64,000 nucleotides of DNA from Planctomycetota bacterium (GTDB taxonomy: Bacteria > Planctomycetota > UBA11346). The DNA lies in the NCBI GenBank assembly GCA_014193115.1, contig BJHQ01000007.1, forward strand, positions 159,729-223,728, in the 5' to 3' direction. The notes under the pieces were generated by a model. The model did not search any database. It saw nothing but the letters and a program-made list of their open reading frames with translations, and was not told where the DNA came from. The position numbers and the translations under genes are program-made. Position 1 is the first letter of the stretch. Each line of letters begins with the position of its first letter. This document shows positions 8,014 to 16,453 of this stretch, in pieces.

Positions 8014-9527
8014 GCGGTTCGCGCTGGTGGCGGAAACTCGGCATCCTCGGTGCTGGAACCGCAGCGACCCTGGCGGCGCTGCTCCTGGCGGTGGCCGCCG
8101 CAGACCGCAGCCGGATCGTCTGGGATCAGTCTGCCGATCACCGGTTCTCCCTCGATCCGGCGCTGGTCCGATTGGTCGAGGCCCAGGTCGAACCGGTGCG
8201 CCTGGTCGCGATCTGGGATCAACCCGTCGATGCCGTGCTGGGCGATGTGACGGCGCTGTGCCGACGGGCGGTGGACCGCAGTCCGTCCCTGAGCTGGCAG
8301 CGCATTGATCCGGAGCTGCACAAACCGCTGCTCGCCGAGTTCGAAGCCGAACACGGCCCGGCCGCCGCACCGGCGCTGTGGCTGCTGCGCGGAAAACGCA
8401 GTTTCCGCATCCCGGTGACGTTCGGGCTGCGCCGGGTGCTCCAGCGCGAGCTGGGCGGCGCGCTGGCGACCCTCGCGGATCCCAACCCGCCGTTGGCCTT
8501 GGTGCTGCATGGTCACGGTGAACTCCGTCCGGACGGTGGCGAGCTGGACGGCGCCCAACGCTTCCTGCGTGGTCTGACCTTGGCTGGTTGGCGGGTGGCG
8601 CTGGCCGAGGTCGGACGCAGCTCGCTTCCGCCCGCCAGCCTGGTGATCGTGCCCGGTCCCACCGCTCCGTTGGGCGAACGGGATCTGGCGGAGCTCACCG
8701 CCCATGCCCGTGACGGCGGCGGCATCCTGGTGCTGGCTGACGACCGGCTGCCTGCTGACCTGCACACCTGGCTGCGCCGCCGCGGACTGACCCTCGGACC
8801 GCCGCCAGCGGGAGGGCTCGACGCCATGCTTGCCGGCAACGCCGGCAACGACCCGCCACCGATCGCGCGCAGCCTCGGCCACCATCGCGCCGGACAAGAA
8901 GCCGCATTTCCCCATCAGAATCTGCTGCTCAGCGAGGCCTGCCTGCGTCCGCATCCGGCGCTCGGCGGCCTGGGCGAACGCGGTGTGAGCCTGCTCTCGC
9001 CGTTCACCGTGCCGGTGCTGGCGGTGGACCCGGCGCTGGTCGCGACCTTGCCGGAAGCGACCCGCGCCCGCTGGCAGGCCAGCGGAGCGCTGCCCGCGAC
9101 CGCGGCGGCGCTGTTCACCACCTGGCCGGGCGACGCCTGGATGCAGCTGCGTGCCGCGGTGCTGCGTTTGCCTGAGCAACTCGATCCGAACGAGAGCCTG
9201 CCGTTGGCAGCGGTCGCCGAATATCCCGCCGACCCGGCCAGCGCCCGGAGCGGCCTGGGCTGCCGGATCGCCGTGTGGGGCAGCCGTCAGGCGGCCAGCG
9301 ACGGCGTGCTCGCCCTGGCCGAGTTCGCCAACGGCGAGGCGTTGTCGGCGATGGCCGCGTGGGCTGGCCGACGGGCCGCTCCGGCCGACATCCCACCGGC
9401 GGAGATCGCCCAATTCCAGGTCAAGGCCAGCGAAGGATTCCTGATCTTTCTGCTCGCTGCGGTCGGCGTCGCCGTGCCCTGCTGCTTCATCGGCGTCGCC
9501 ATGTTGTTGTGGTGGGATCGGCGCTGA
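8010..9527 (+). CDS. GldG-like ABC transporter auxiliary protein
   Basis: A 505-residue protein with an N-terminal transmembrane helix (LGILGAGTAATLAALLLAVAAA), a large extracytoplasmic domain, and a C-terminal helix (FLIFLLAAVGVAVPCCFIGVAMLLWW). This topology, together with the segment DQSADHRFSLDPALVRLVE and the later LVIVPGPTAPLGERDLAEL (the intraflagellar-transport-like fold of the family), matches GldG/ABC_transp_aux proteins. It overlaps the permease gene by four bases. No ATP-binding subunit follows (the next gene is on the other strand), so the ATPase must be encoded elsewhere. The substrate is unknown. Confidence 0.8.
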   Translation: MSGSRWWRKLGILGAGTAATLAALLLAVAAADRSRIVWDQSADHRFSLDPALVRLVEAQVEPVRLVAIWDQPVDAVLGDVTALCRRAVDRSPSLSWQRIDPELHKPLLAEFEAEHGPAAAPALWLLRGKRSFRIPVTFGLRRVLQRELGGALATLADPNPPLALVLHGHGELRPDGGELDGAQRFLRGLTLAGWRVALAEVGRSSLPPASLVIVPGPTAPLGERDLAELTAHARDGGGILVLADDRLPADLHTWLRRRGLTLGPPPAGGLDAMLAGNAGNDPPPIARSLGHHRAGQEAAFPHQNLLLSEACLRPHPALGGLGERGVSLLSPFTVPVLAVDPALVATLPEATRARWQASGALPATAAALFTTWPGDAWMQLRAAVLRLPEQLDPNESLPLAAVAEYPADPASARSGLGCRIAVWGSRQAASDGVLALAEFANGEALSAMAAWAGRRAAPADIPPAEIAQFQVKASEGFLIFLLAAVGVAVPCCFIGVAMLLWWDRR

Positions 9528-9541
9528 GCGCCGCCTGCTCA

Positions 9542-9814
9542 TCAACCGCCGACGATCGGCTTGCCACGCCGCGGTTTCCAGCCCCACGGGCACTGCCGAC
9601 AGGCTTTTTCGCAGCAATAACCACGGGCCAGGCACAAATCGCGCTGGGGATTGCCGTGATCCAGCGACCCCGGCACACCGGCCGCGACCCGGACCTCGGC
9701 GGCGGCTATCTCGGCCAAGGTCGGCTGGGGCTTGCCCAAGGCGCGTTTGACCGCGCTTTTCACGATCTGCTTCCAGCGCCGCCAGCGCGTGCCCAGGGTC
9801 ATCGGCGTCGCCAT
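9542..9814 (-). CDS. Small Cys-rich protein (DUF5522-like)
   Basis: A 90-residue basic protein with the C-terminal motif ARGYCCEKACRQCPWGWKPR. The C-C-x(3)-C-x(2)-C-P arrangement is the hallmark of the small DUF5522-type family, which may bind a metal. The function is unknown. It is convergent with the Gld-like gene (14 bases between stops) and divergent from the FAD-protein operon. The ATG MATPMTLGTRWRRW begins an amphipathic basic helix typical of such proteins. Confidence 0.75.
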   Translation of the reverse strand: MATPMTLGTRWRRWKQIVKSAVKRALGKPQPTLAEIAAAEVRVAAGVPGSLDHGNPQRDLCLARGYCCEKACRQCPWGWKPRRGKPIVGG

Positions 9815-9937
9815 GGGACGAGATCAACCAGCCCAGCAGACCGGTCAAGCAGGGTTCTGGGCCGGTCTGGACGCCCGCGTGTACAAGGTCGCCACGAAGG
9901 TCCCCACAAGCGGCAGCCGTACGACGTAACTCCGTCT

Positions 9938-11215
9938 ATGCGCATCGCAGTGATCGGCTCCGGGATCAGCGGCCTGGTGGTCGGCTGGCGGCTGCACCGC
10001 CACTGCGATCTCTCGGTGTTCGAAGCAGGCAGCCACATCGGCGGCCATGTCAACACGGTTCCCGTGCGGTTCAGCGATGGCCGGCCTGAACTGGCCAGAC
10101 CCCATGACCGCGCCTCGATTCCCGTCGATACCGGTTTCATCGTCCACAATCCGGTGAACTACCCGCTGCTCTGCCGGGTCTTTGCGACCCTCGGGGTCGC
10201 TACCCAACCGAGCGAGATGTCCTTTTCGGTGGCCTGCTCGCGCAGCGGTGTCGAATGGGCTGGCAATTCCCTGGCCAGCGTGTTCGCCCAACCGGGCAAT
10301 CTGCTGTCGCCAGGCTTCTGGTCGATGCTCCGCGGCATCGTGCGCTTCAATGCCCAGGCCCGCAGCCGATTGCTCGCCGAAGGAAACGAGGATCTGCCGC
10401 TGGGCGAATTCCTCACCAGCGCCGGGATCAGCCGGCGCGCGATCGAGCATTACGTCATCCCCATCGGCTCGGCGATCTGGTCGGCCCCGGCCGCACGGAT
10501 CCTGGAATTCCCGGCCCGGCGGTTCGCCAGCTTCCTGGCCAATCACGGCATGCTCCAGATCGGCGCCGACCGGCCGGAATGGCGGACCGTGGTCGGCGGG
10601 TCGTGGCGCTACGTGAAGGCCATCACCAAGGACTGGAGCGACCGCATCCGCCTCGACACGCCGGTGCGCCGGGTGCGGCGGCTGCCAGACGGCGTCGAAG
10701 TCGTCAGCGACCAAGGTCCAGAGCGATTCGATCGGGTGGTCTTCGCCTGCCACAGCGATCAGGCCCTGGCCTTGCTCGAATCGCCCCACGACGCCGAACG
10801 AACGGTGCTGGAGGCGCTGCCCTATCAAGCCAATCCGGCGGCTCTGCATCACGACGAACGGCTGATGCCGAAGCAGCGCATCGCCTGGTCGGCGTGGAAC
10901 CACCGGGTCGGCGATGGCGACGCGGCCGTGGTGACGTACTGGATGAACCGGCTCCAGCGCTTCACCGCGCCACGACCGTTGCTGGTCACCTTGAACGCCG
11001 AGGCCCGGATCGAGCGCGAGCGGATCATCTACGAGACCACCTACCACCACCCGCGGTTCACCACTGGCGCCGCTGCTGCCCAAGGCCAGCGGCGGGCGAT
11101 CAGCGGCGCCGACCATATCCATTATTGCGGAGCGTATTGGGGGAATGGCTTCCATGAGGACGGCTGCGCCAGCGGTCTCGCAGTGGCGGCTGAGCTGGGG
11201 CAGCCCTGGCCATGA
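9938..11215 (+). CDS. FAD-dependent amine-oxidase-like protein of a lipid-modification operon
   Basis: A 425-residue flavoprotein. The N-terminus MRIAVIGSGISGLVVGWRLH is a GxGxxG Rossmann motif followed by the acidic ribose-binding residue (VFEAGSHIGGH). The C-terminal FAD motif is HYCGAYWGNGFHEDG, typical of the 'predicted NAD/FAD-binding protein' family always found next to DUF1365 and cyclopropane-fatty-acid synthase genes. The start was set at the ATG giving the Rossmann strand; the upstream extension in the track is out of context. First gene of a five-gene operon; its stop overlaps the DUF1365 ATG. It probably oxidises or desaturates a phospholipid acyl chain. That role is inferred from context, not visible in the sequence. 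Confidence 0.88.
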   Translation: MRIAVIGSGISGLVVGWRLHRHCDLSVFEAGSHIGGHVNTVPVRFSDGRPELARPHDRASIPVDTGFIVHNPVNYPLLCRVFATLGVATQPSEMSFSVACSRSGVEWAGNSLASVFAQPGNLLSPGFWSMLRGIVRFNAQARSRLLAEGNEDLPLGEFLTSAGISRRAIEHYVIPIGSAIWSAPAARILEFPARRFASFLANHGMLQIGADRPEWRTVVGGSWRYVKAITKDWSDRIRLDTPVRRVRRLPDGVEVVSDQGPERFDRVVFACHSDQALALLESPHDAERTVLEALPYQANPAALHHDERLMPKQRIAWSAWNHRVGDGDAAVVTYWMNRLQRFTAPRPLLVTLNAEARIERERIIYETTYHHPRFTTGAAAAQGQRRAISGADHIHYCGAYWGNGFHEDGCASGLAVAAELGQPWP

Positions 11216-12069
11216 GCCGTCCTGCCCCCGACTCGGCGCCAGCGCAGCCATCGTCGGCGCTCTACCTGGGCTGGGTCCGCCATCGCCGAACCAGCGAGGT
11301 GCGCCACGGGTTCCGCCTGCCGATCTTCTACGGATATTTCGACCTCGCCGAGGTGCCCAGGATCTTCCGGCTGCATCCCTGGTGGCGACGTGAGCTGCCC
11401 GCACCGGTCAGCTGGCGGCGTGGGGATCTGTTGCGCGCGCCAGGCGATCTCGCCGACGCGGTGCGCGATCTGGTCGCGCAGCGCACCGGCCTTCGCCCAG
11501 AAGGTCCGATCCGGGTCCTCACCCACCTGCGGACCTGGGGATATGTCTTCAATCCGGTGACGTTCTATTATTGCTTCGATCAGGCAGGCGGCTTGTCCGC
11601 GATCGTTGCCGACATCACCAACACGCCCTGGGGCGAACGCCACGCCTATGTCCTCAGCGGCAGAGGGAACCGGATCAGCGGGACCTTTGCCAAGCAATTC
11701 CACATCTCGCCATTCCAGGGCATGGACCAGCGGTACCGCTGGCGGTTCACCAATCCGGAGCGCGACCTGGCCATCCACATGATCACGGAACAAGCCGGCC
11801 GGTCTGTGTTCGATGCCACCTTGGCGCTGCGTCGGCAGCCGATCACTGCGAATTCCCTTGGTCGGATCCTGTGGCGCTATCCCCACATCACTTTGCTGAC
11901 CATCGCCGCCATCCACTGGCAGGCGCTGCGCCTGTGGTGGAAGGGAGCCCGCTATCATCCGCATCCCCTCCCGAACACGGCGCCAGCGCATCAGGCGGTG
12001 GACCGGTCCGGGCCATTAACCATCCAGTCGGCACCCCGAGCTATCACGTCGAGTCCTGCTTATGAATGA
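11212..12069 (+). CDS. DUF1365 family protein
   Basis: A 285-residue protein with the family hallmarks: LYLGWVRHRRTSEVRHGFR at the N-terminus, HLRTWGYVFNPVTFYYCFD in the middle, and AKQFHISPFQGMDQRYRWRF. Near the C-terminus are ILWRYPHITLLTIAAIHWQA and LRLWWKG, a membrane-associating end. The molecular function of the family is not established; it nearly always lies between an FAD amine-oxidase-like gene and a CFA synthase, as here. Start and stop overlap both neighbours (ATGA upstream, 8 bases downstream), consistent with strict co-translation. Confidence 0.9.
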   Translation: MSRPAPDSAPAQPSSALYLGWVRHRRTSEVRHGFRLPIFYGYFDLAEVPRIFRLHPWWRRELPAPVSWRRGDLLRAPGDLADAVRDLVAQRTGLRPEGPIRVLTHLRTWGYVFNPVTFYYCFDQAGGLSAIVADITNTPWGERHAYVLSGRGNRISGTFAKQFHISPFQGMDQRYRWRFTNPERDLAIHMITEQAGRSVFDATLALRRQPITANSLGRILWRYPHITLLTIAAIHWQALRLWWKGARYHPHPLPNTAPAHQAVDRSGPLTIQSAPRAITSSPAYE

Positions 12070-13432
12070 CTTCGCGCACCACAGCAACTCTTCCGGCGGT
12101 ACTGCTGTCTCGGCCGCTCCGCTCGGTGCGGAGGTCCAGCGTCATCGCTTCGCCGGCCCGGTGGCGCGCACTTCGGCAGCTGCCGCTCCGTTCGCAGGTG
12201 TTCAGCTGCTCGACGGCTGGCTGGCCCAGGTCGCCGGATCCCTCGCCAGGAGCGGCATCGACCGCCGCCTGCGTCGCCTAGCGGCTGGCCGGCTGACCGT
12301 GATCGAATCCGGCCGACCCAGAACCTTTGGCAAACCTGACGCCGAGCTGTCAGCCACTGTGACCATCCACGATCCTCGCTTCCACAGCGCGCTGGCCTTC
12401 GGCGGTACGGTCGGAGCCGGCGAAAGCTACGCCGCTGGCTGGTGGTCCACCGACGATCTGGTGTCTCTGATCCGCCTGCTCGCCCGGGACCAGTCAGCCT
12501 TCGCCGACCTCAACAGCGGGTTCAGCCGGCTGAGCGGCCCGCTGCGCTCGCTGCGCCACCGGCTGCGTCCCAACCACCGCGCCGGAGCCCGCGCCAACAT
12601 CGCCGCGCACTACGATCTTTCCAATGATTTTTATGCCTTGTGGCTTGATCCGACCCTCAGCTATTCGGCCTGCGTCTTCGCTTCGCCGGACGCCACGCTG
12701 GAGTCCGCGGCGCTGCGCAAGCTCGACCAGATCGGCGACCGGCTGGGGCTGCGAGCCGAGCATCATCTGGTCGAGATCGGCACCGGCTGGGGCGGGCTGG
12801 CCATCCATCTCGCCCGCCGTCACGGCTGCCGGGTGACCACCACCACGATCAGCGCGGCCCAGCATGCCGAGGCCACCGCCCGGGTGCGTGCTGCCGGTCT
12901 GGGCAACCTGGTGACGGTGCTCGATGCCGATTACCGCGATCTGCCTGGGCGCTGCCAGCCGGCCGACCGGCTGGTGTCGGTGGAGATGATCGAAGCCATC
13001 GGCCACGCCCAGTACCCGACGTTTTTCGCCACCTGCCAACGGTTGCTGAAACCAGATGGCCTGGCCCTGGTCCAGGCCATCACCATCCCCGAACGCTGGT
13101 ATGCCGCCGCCCGGGACAGCGTGGATTTCATCAAGGCCCACATTTTTCCAGGTTGCAACATCCCATCCCTTGGCGCCCTCAATCTCGCCATGGCCCGGTC
13201 CAGCGATCTGAACCTGATCGCGCTGCATGATCTGACCGCCGACTACGCCACGACCCTGCGCCACTGGCGGACCCGGTTCCTCGCCCGGTGGGACGACATC
13301 GCCGCCCTTGGATTCGATCAACGCTTCCGCCGGTTGTGGGAATTCTACCTGGCGTACTGCGAAGCCGGATTCCGCGAGCGCTCCATCGGTGACGCCCAGC
13401 TGGTGCTCGCCCGGCCGAGGTGGCAGTCGTGA
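12062..13432 (+). CDS. cfa: Cyclopropane-fatty-acyl-phospholipid synthase family methyltransferase
   Basis: SAM-dependent enzyme adding a methylene or methyl group to unsaturated phospholipid acyl chains at the membrane. Visible features: the pre-catalytic motif NIAAHYDLSNDFYALWLDP, the SAM-binding loop LVEIGTGWGGLAIHLA, and VSVEMIEAIGHAQYPTFF, the conserved bicarbonate/active-site region. The C-terminal WRTRFLARWDDI...FWxxYLAYCEAGF type ending also fits CFA synthases. It is 456 residues, with an N-terminal extension of about 50 Ser/Ala-rich residues. It overlaps DUF1365 upstream and the DUF1295 gene downstream. Whether the product is a cyclopropane, methyl-branched or furan acid cannot be decided from sequence. 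Confidence 0.93.
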   Translation: MNDFAHHSNSSGGTAVSAAPLGAEVQRHRFAGPVARTSAAAAPFAGVQLLDGWLAQVAGSLARSGIDRRLRRLAAGRLTVIESGRPRTFGKPDAELSATVTIHDPRFHSALAFGGTVGAGESYAAGWWSTDDLVSLIRLLARDQSAFADLNSGFSRLSGPLRSLRHRLRPNHRAGARANIAAHYDLSNDFYALWLDPTLSYSACVFASPDATLESAALRKLDQIGDRLGLRAEHHLVEIGTGWGGLAIHLARRHGCRVTTTTISAAQHAEATARVRAAGLGNLVTVLDADYRDLPGRCQPADRLVSVEMIEAIGHAQYPTFFATCQRLLKPDGLALVQAITIPERWYAAARDSVDFIKAHIFPGCNIPSLGALNLAMARSSDLNLIALHDLTADYATTLRHWRTRFLARWDDIAALGFDQRFRRLWEFYLAYCEAGFRERSIGDAQLVLARPRWQS

Positions 13433-14226
13433 CCCTGCTGGCCCAAGCGGCGTGGATCCTGGCCTTCGCGTCACTGCTCATGGTGGTGCTCTGGGAACTC
13501 CAGCGACGCTTGAAAGATGCCGCGCTGGTCGATGCCGGTTGGGCCCTGGCGCTGGGCGCCTCGGCGGTGTTCGTCGCTGCCAGCGGGACTGGACATCCGC
13601 TGAACCGCCTGCTCATCGCGGTCCTTGGCGGGCTGTGGGGACTGCGGCTCGGACTGCACCTGCTGCACGATCGGGTGCTGTCCACGGCCGGCGAAGACGG
13701 ACGGTACCAGGCGATGCGGCGGGCCATGGGCAGCCGGGCCCAGCTCGGATTCTTCGGTTTTTTCCAGCTCCAAGCCGCGGCCGTCGCTGTCCTGGCGATG
13801 CCCTTCGCCCTGGTCGCGGCCAATCCGGTGTGGTCGTGGCCGCTGGCGATTGCGGCGATCACGCTGTGGTTGGTATCAATCATCGGCGAAGCCGTCGCCG
13901 ACCGGCAACTCGCCGACTTCCGCAAGGATCCCGCCATGCGCGGCCAAGTCTGCCAGATCGGTCTGTGGCGCTATTCGCGCCATCCCAACTATTTCTTCGA
14001 ATGGCTGCATTGGTGGGCCTACGCGGTGGTCGCCGCAGGAAACCCCGCGTGGTGGGGCTGGCTCGGCTTCGCCGCACCGCCGCTGATGCTGGTCCTGTTG
14101 CTCAAGGTCTCGGGAATCCCCTTCACCGAGCAGCAGGCGCTGCGCTCCCGGGGCGCGGCCTATGCCCGTTATCAGCGCACCACCAGCGCCTTTTTCCCGT
14201 GGTTCCCCAGACCGGAGGCCCCATGA
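13429..14226 (+). CDS. DUF1295 integral membrane protein (steroid 5-alpha-reductase-like fold)
   Basis: About 265 residues, six or seven hydrophobic segments, ending in the DUF1295 signature: LWRYSRHPNYFFEWLHWW, then GIPFTEQQALRSRGAAY and YQRTTSAFFPWFP. Members share the fold of steroid 5-alpha-reductase C-terminal domains and isoprenylcysteine methyltransferases and often accompany CFA operons. Start: a GTG at 13429 makes a GTGA overlap with the cfa stop and has GAGG eight bases upstream, so it is preferred to the track's GTG at 13420. The next gene's ATG overlaps the stop. A reductase or methyltransferase acting on the modified acyl chain is plausible but unproven. Confidence 0.85.
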   Translation: MTLLAQAAWILAFASLLMVVLWELQRRLKDAALVDAGWALALGASAVFVAASGTGHPLNRLLIAVLGGLWGLRLGLHLLHDRVLSTAGEDGRYQAMRRAMGSRAQLGFFGFFQLQAAAVAVLAMPFALVAANPVWSWPLAIAAITLWLVSIIGEAVADRQLADFRKDPAMRGQVCQIGLWRYSRHPNYFFEWLHWWAYAVVAAGNPAWWGWLGFAAPPLMLVLLLKVSGIPFTEQQALRSRGAAYARYQRTTSAFFPWFPRPEAP

Positions 14227-15293
14227 CCGCCCTTGCCTTGCCCACGCCGCAACCGCTCATCGTCCGTGAACCGCTTGGCATCCGCCTGGCCGAAGGCGGT
14301 TGGCTGCCTGATGCGGTGATCCGGCTCGGCATCCGCCGACTGCTCGCCGAGCGGATCGCGATGCTCGAAGCCGGCGGACCCGGCGCGGCCGCAGAGCGCG
14401 AATCGGCGTTGGTGGCCGAGATGCATGCTGGACCACCAGTGGCCCATCAGGCCACGGCCAATGCCCAGCATTATGAAGTGCCGGCAAGCTTCTACGCCAC
14501 CTGTCTTGGCCCGCACCGGAAATATTCCAGCTGCTTCTGGGATGATTCGACCACCACCTTGGCTGAGGCCGAAGCGCGGGCGCTGGCGCTCAGCGCCGAA
14601 CACGCGCATCTGGCCGACGGCCAGCGGATTCTTGAACTCGGATGCGGTTGGGGATCGCTGGCGCTCTGGATGGCCCAGCAATACCCGAAGTCCCGAATCA
14701 TGGCGGTGTCCAACAGCCGGTCTCAAAAGGTCCACATCGATGGCGAAGCCGCGCGTCGCGGACTCAGCAACCTGACGGTGGTGACCGCCGATCTCGCCAC
14801 CTTCGATCCCGGCGAGCGTTTTGATCGGGTGGTGTCGGTGGAATGCTTCGAGCACCTGCGTGGCTGGCCCGAGTTGTTCCGCCGGGTTGCGCGCTGGCTG
14901 CGCGATGATGGCCGGTTCTTCCTTCACGTCTTCACCCATCGCCACAGTTCCTACTGGTTTCCCAGCGCTGGTTCCGGCGACTGGATGGGGCGGCATTTCT
15001 TCACCGGCGGACTGATGCCGGCCGATACCCTGGCCCCGCGATTGCAGGAGCACTTGCGCCTGGACGGCTGGTGGCGCTGGGATGGCACCCACTACGCCCG
15101 AACCGCCGAGGCCTGGCTCAGGAATCTCGACGCCCAGCGCAGCGCAGCCCTCGCCACCCTCGCCGGCGGACCCACGGAGCCCGCCATCCTGGTCAACCGC
15201 TGGCGGATGTTCTTCCTGGCCTGCGCCGAGCTGTGGGCCTTCCGCCAGGGCCGGGAATGGATGGTCAGCCACTACGGTTTCACTCGCCGATAG
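14223..15293 (+). CDS. Second CFA-synthase-family SAM methyltransferase
   Basis: A 356-residue methyltransferase distinct from the upstream cfa. Motifs: ANAQHYEVPASFYATCLGP, the SAM loop ILELGCGWGSLALWMAQQYP, VVSVECFEHLRGWPELF, and the family-specific HRHSSYWFPSAGSGDWMGRH followed by FFTGGLMPADTL. This subgroup is often annotated as CFA-family or coclaurine-N-methyltransferase-like and commonly ends such operons. The ATG at 14223 overlaps the DUF1295 stop; the track ORF is extended artificially upstream through cfa. Two methyltransferases in one operon suggest two sequential methylations or two substrates. Confidence 0.9.
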   Translation: MTALALPTPQPLIVREPLGIRLAEGGWLPDAVIRLGIRRLLAERIAMLEAGGPGAAAERESALVAEMHAGPPVAHQATANAQHYEVPASFYATCLGPHRKYSSCFWDDSTTTLAEAEARALALSAEHAHLADGQRILELGCGWGSLALWMAQQYPKSRIMAVSNSRSQKVHIDGEAARRGLSNLTVVTADLATFDPGERFDRVVSVECFEHLRGWPELFRRVARWLRDDGRFFLHVFTHRHSSYWFPSAGSGDWMGRHFFTGGLMPADTLAPRLQEHLRLDGWWRWDGTHYARTAEAWLRNLDAQRSAALATLAGGPTEPAILVNRWRMFFLACAELWAFRQGREWMVSHYGFTRR

Positions 15294-15302
15294 GAATCGC
15301 AT

Positions 15303-15326
15303 CGGCCGGGTCCTCAGGTCCGGCCG
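15303..15326 (+). terminator. Hairpin after the lipid-modification operon
   Basis: CGGCCGG and CCGGCCG flank a 10-nt loop starting 10 bases after the methyltransferase stop. The stem is perfect and GC-only, with no U-tract. It could terminate the five-gene operon or be a leader structure of the next gene, whose ATG is 22 bases further on. Confidence 0.4.
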
Positions 15327-15347
15327 CGACCACCCGATACTGGATGC

Positions 15348-16403
15348 ATGCGCATTGCCGCTTCGTCGCTTCATCTCGCCTCGGGCTATGCGGCGATCGA
15401 AAAGCGGCGCCAGGCGCTGACCGTGCAAACCCGTTCAGCGCAGCCGAACCCGCCGCCTCGGCCGGAGCCAGCCCAGTGGCCTGGCTCCTTCCGGGCGTTG
15501 CCGCCGCTTCACGGGAAGCGTGCAGCACCAGGATTTTCCTTGCAGCCTCCGCCGCCGGAAGCGAAGCGCTCTGACGCGACCCAGCTCTCGTTCGAGCCCA
15601 ATGCCAAGCAGCAGACCATCCTGACCATGCTCGAAAAGATGTTCGGGGTGAAGTTCAAGCGGATGGACTCGATCAAGATCCACGAATCCTCTGTCAGTGT
15701 CGAGGCCCATGCGGTAAACGCCTCGGCCACTGCGGTGGCTGGCGGAAATCCTGCGTCAGGCGGAGGAATCGCCCTCGATTACCAGGAATCCTACCTGAAA
15801 GCCGAAGCAGCGGCGCTGTCCGCCGAAGGCGTGGTCGAAACCGAAGACGGACGGAAACTGCAGTTTTCCTTCTCGTATGCCGCGGTGGCAGCGGTGCAGG
15901 TGGATCGGTCCGCCAGCCTGCGCACCGGCAGCTTCACCGACCCGCTGGTCCTCGACCTGGGCGGCGGCGTGGGGTTCGGAACCGATCCCTGGAACTTCGA
16001 TCTGGATGGCAATGGCACCAGCAAGGCGCTGCGCAGCCTGCTGCCAGGCTCGACCTTCCTGGCCCATGACCGCAACGACGACGGCGCGATCAATGACGGC
16101 CGGGAATTGTTCGGCCCGCGCTCTGGTGATGGGTTCGGCGAGCTGGCCCAGCTCGATGCCGACCGCAATGGTTGGATCGACGAATCCGATCCCGGATTCT
16201 CCCAGCTCCGGCTGTGGGACGGCAACCATCCCCCATCGCTGCTGCTCGACCTCGACATCGGCGCTATCGCCACGGGTAGGGCACCGTTCACCCTCGACCA
16301 CCGCCAAGGAGCCGACTTGATCGCCCGCAGCCGACAGGCTGGCATGTACCTGCGCCAGGACGGCACACCGGGAGCAGTCCGCCAAATCGATTACGCCGCC
16401 TGA
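15348..16403 (+). CDS. EF-hand-like calcium-binding protein of unknown function
   Basis: A 351-residue protein. The N-terminal 85 residues are basic and Pro-rich. The middle (LEKMFGVKFKRMDSIKIHES) is followed by an Ala/Ser-rich segment. The C-terminal third holds Asp-rich, EF-hand-like loops: FDLDGNGTSKALRSL, HDRNDDGAINDGRELFG and LDADRNGWIDESDPGF, then LRLWDGNH. The ELFGP-GDGFGELAxLDxDxNGWID pattern is a recurrent conserved block in bacterial hypothetical proteins. It probably binds calcium; the partner is unknown. There is no recognisable signal peptide. Downstream lies the large tandem array, towards which this gene is transcribed. Confidence 0.8.
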   Translation: MRIAASSLHLASGYAAIEKRRQALTVQTRSAQPNPPPRPEPAQWPGSFRALPPLHGKRAAPGFSLQPPPPEAKRSDATQLSFEPNAKQQTILTMLEKMFGVKFKRMDSIKIHESSVSVEAHAVNASATAVAGGNPASGGGIALDYQESYLKAEAAALSAEGVVETEDGRKLQFSFSYAAVAAVQVDRSASLRTGSFTDPLVLDLGGGVGFGTDPWNFDLDGNGTSKALRSLLPGSTFLAHDRNDDGAINDGRELFGPRSGDGFGELAQLDADRNGWIDESDPGFSQLRLWDGNHPPSLLLDLDIGAIATGRAPFTLDHRQGADLIARSRQAGMYLRQDGTPGAVRQIDYAA

Positions 16404-16453
16404 AGCAGCCTTTTCACGGCCTCATCGCAGGGCTCACGCGTGAGTTCCGCAGA

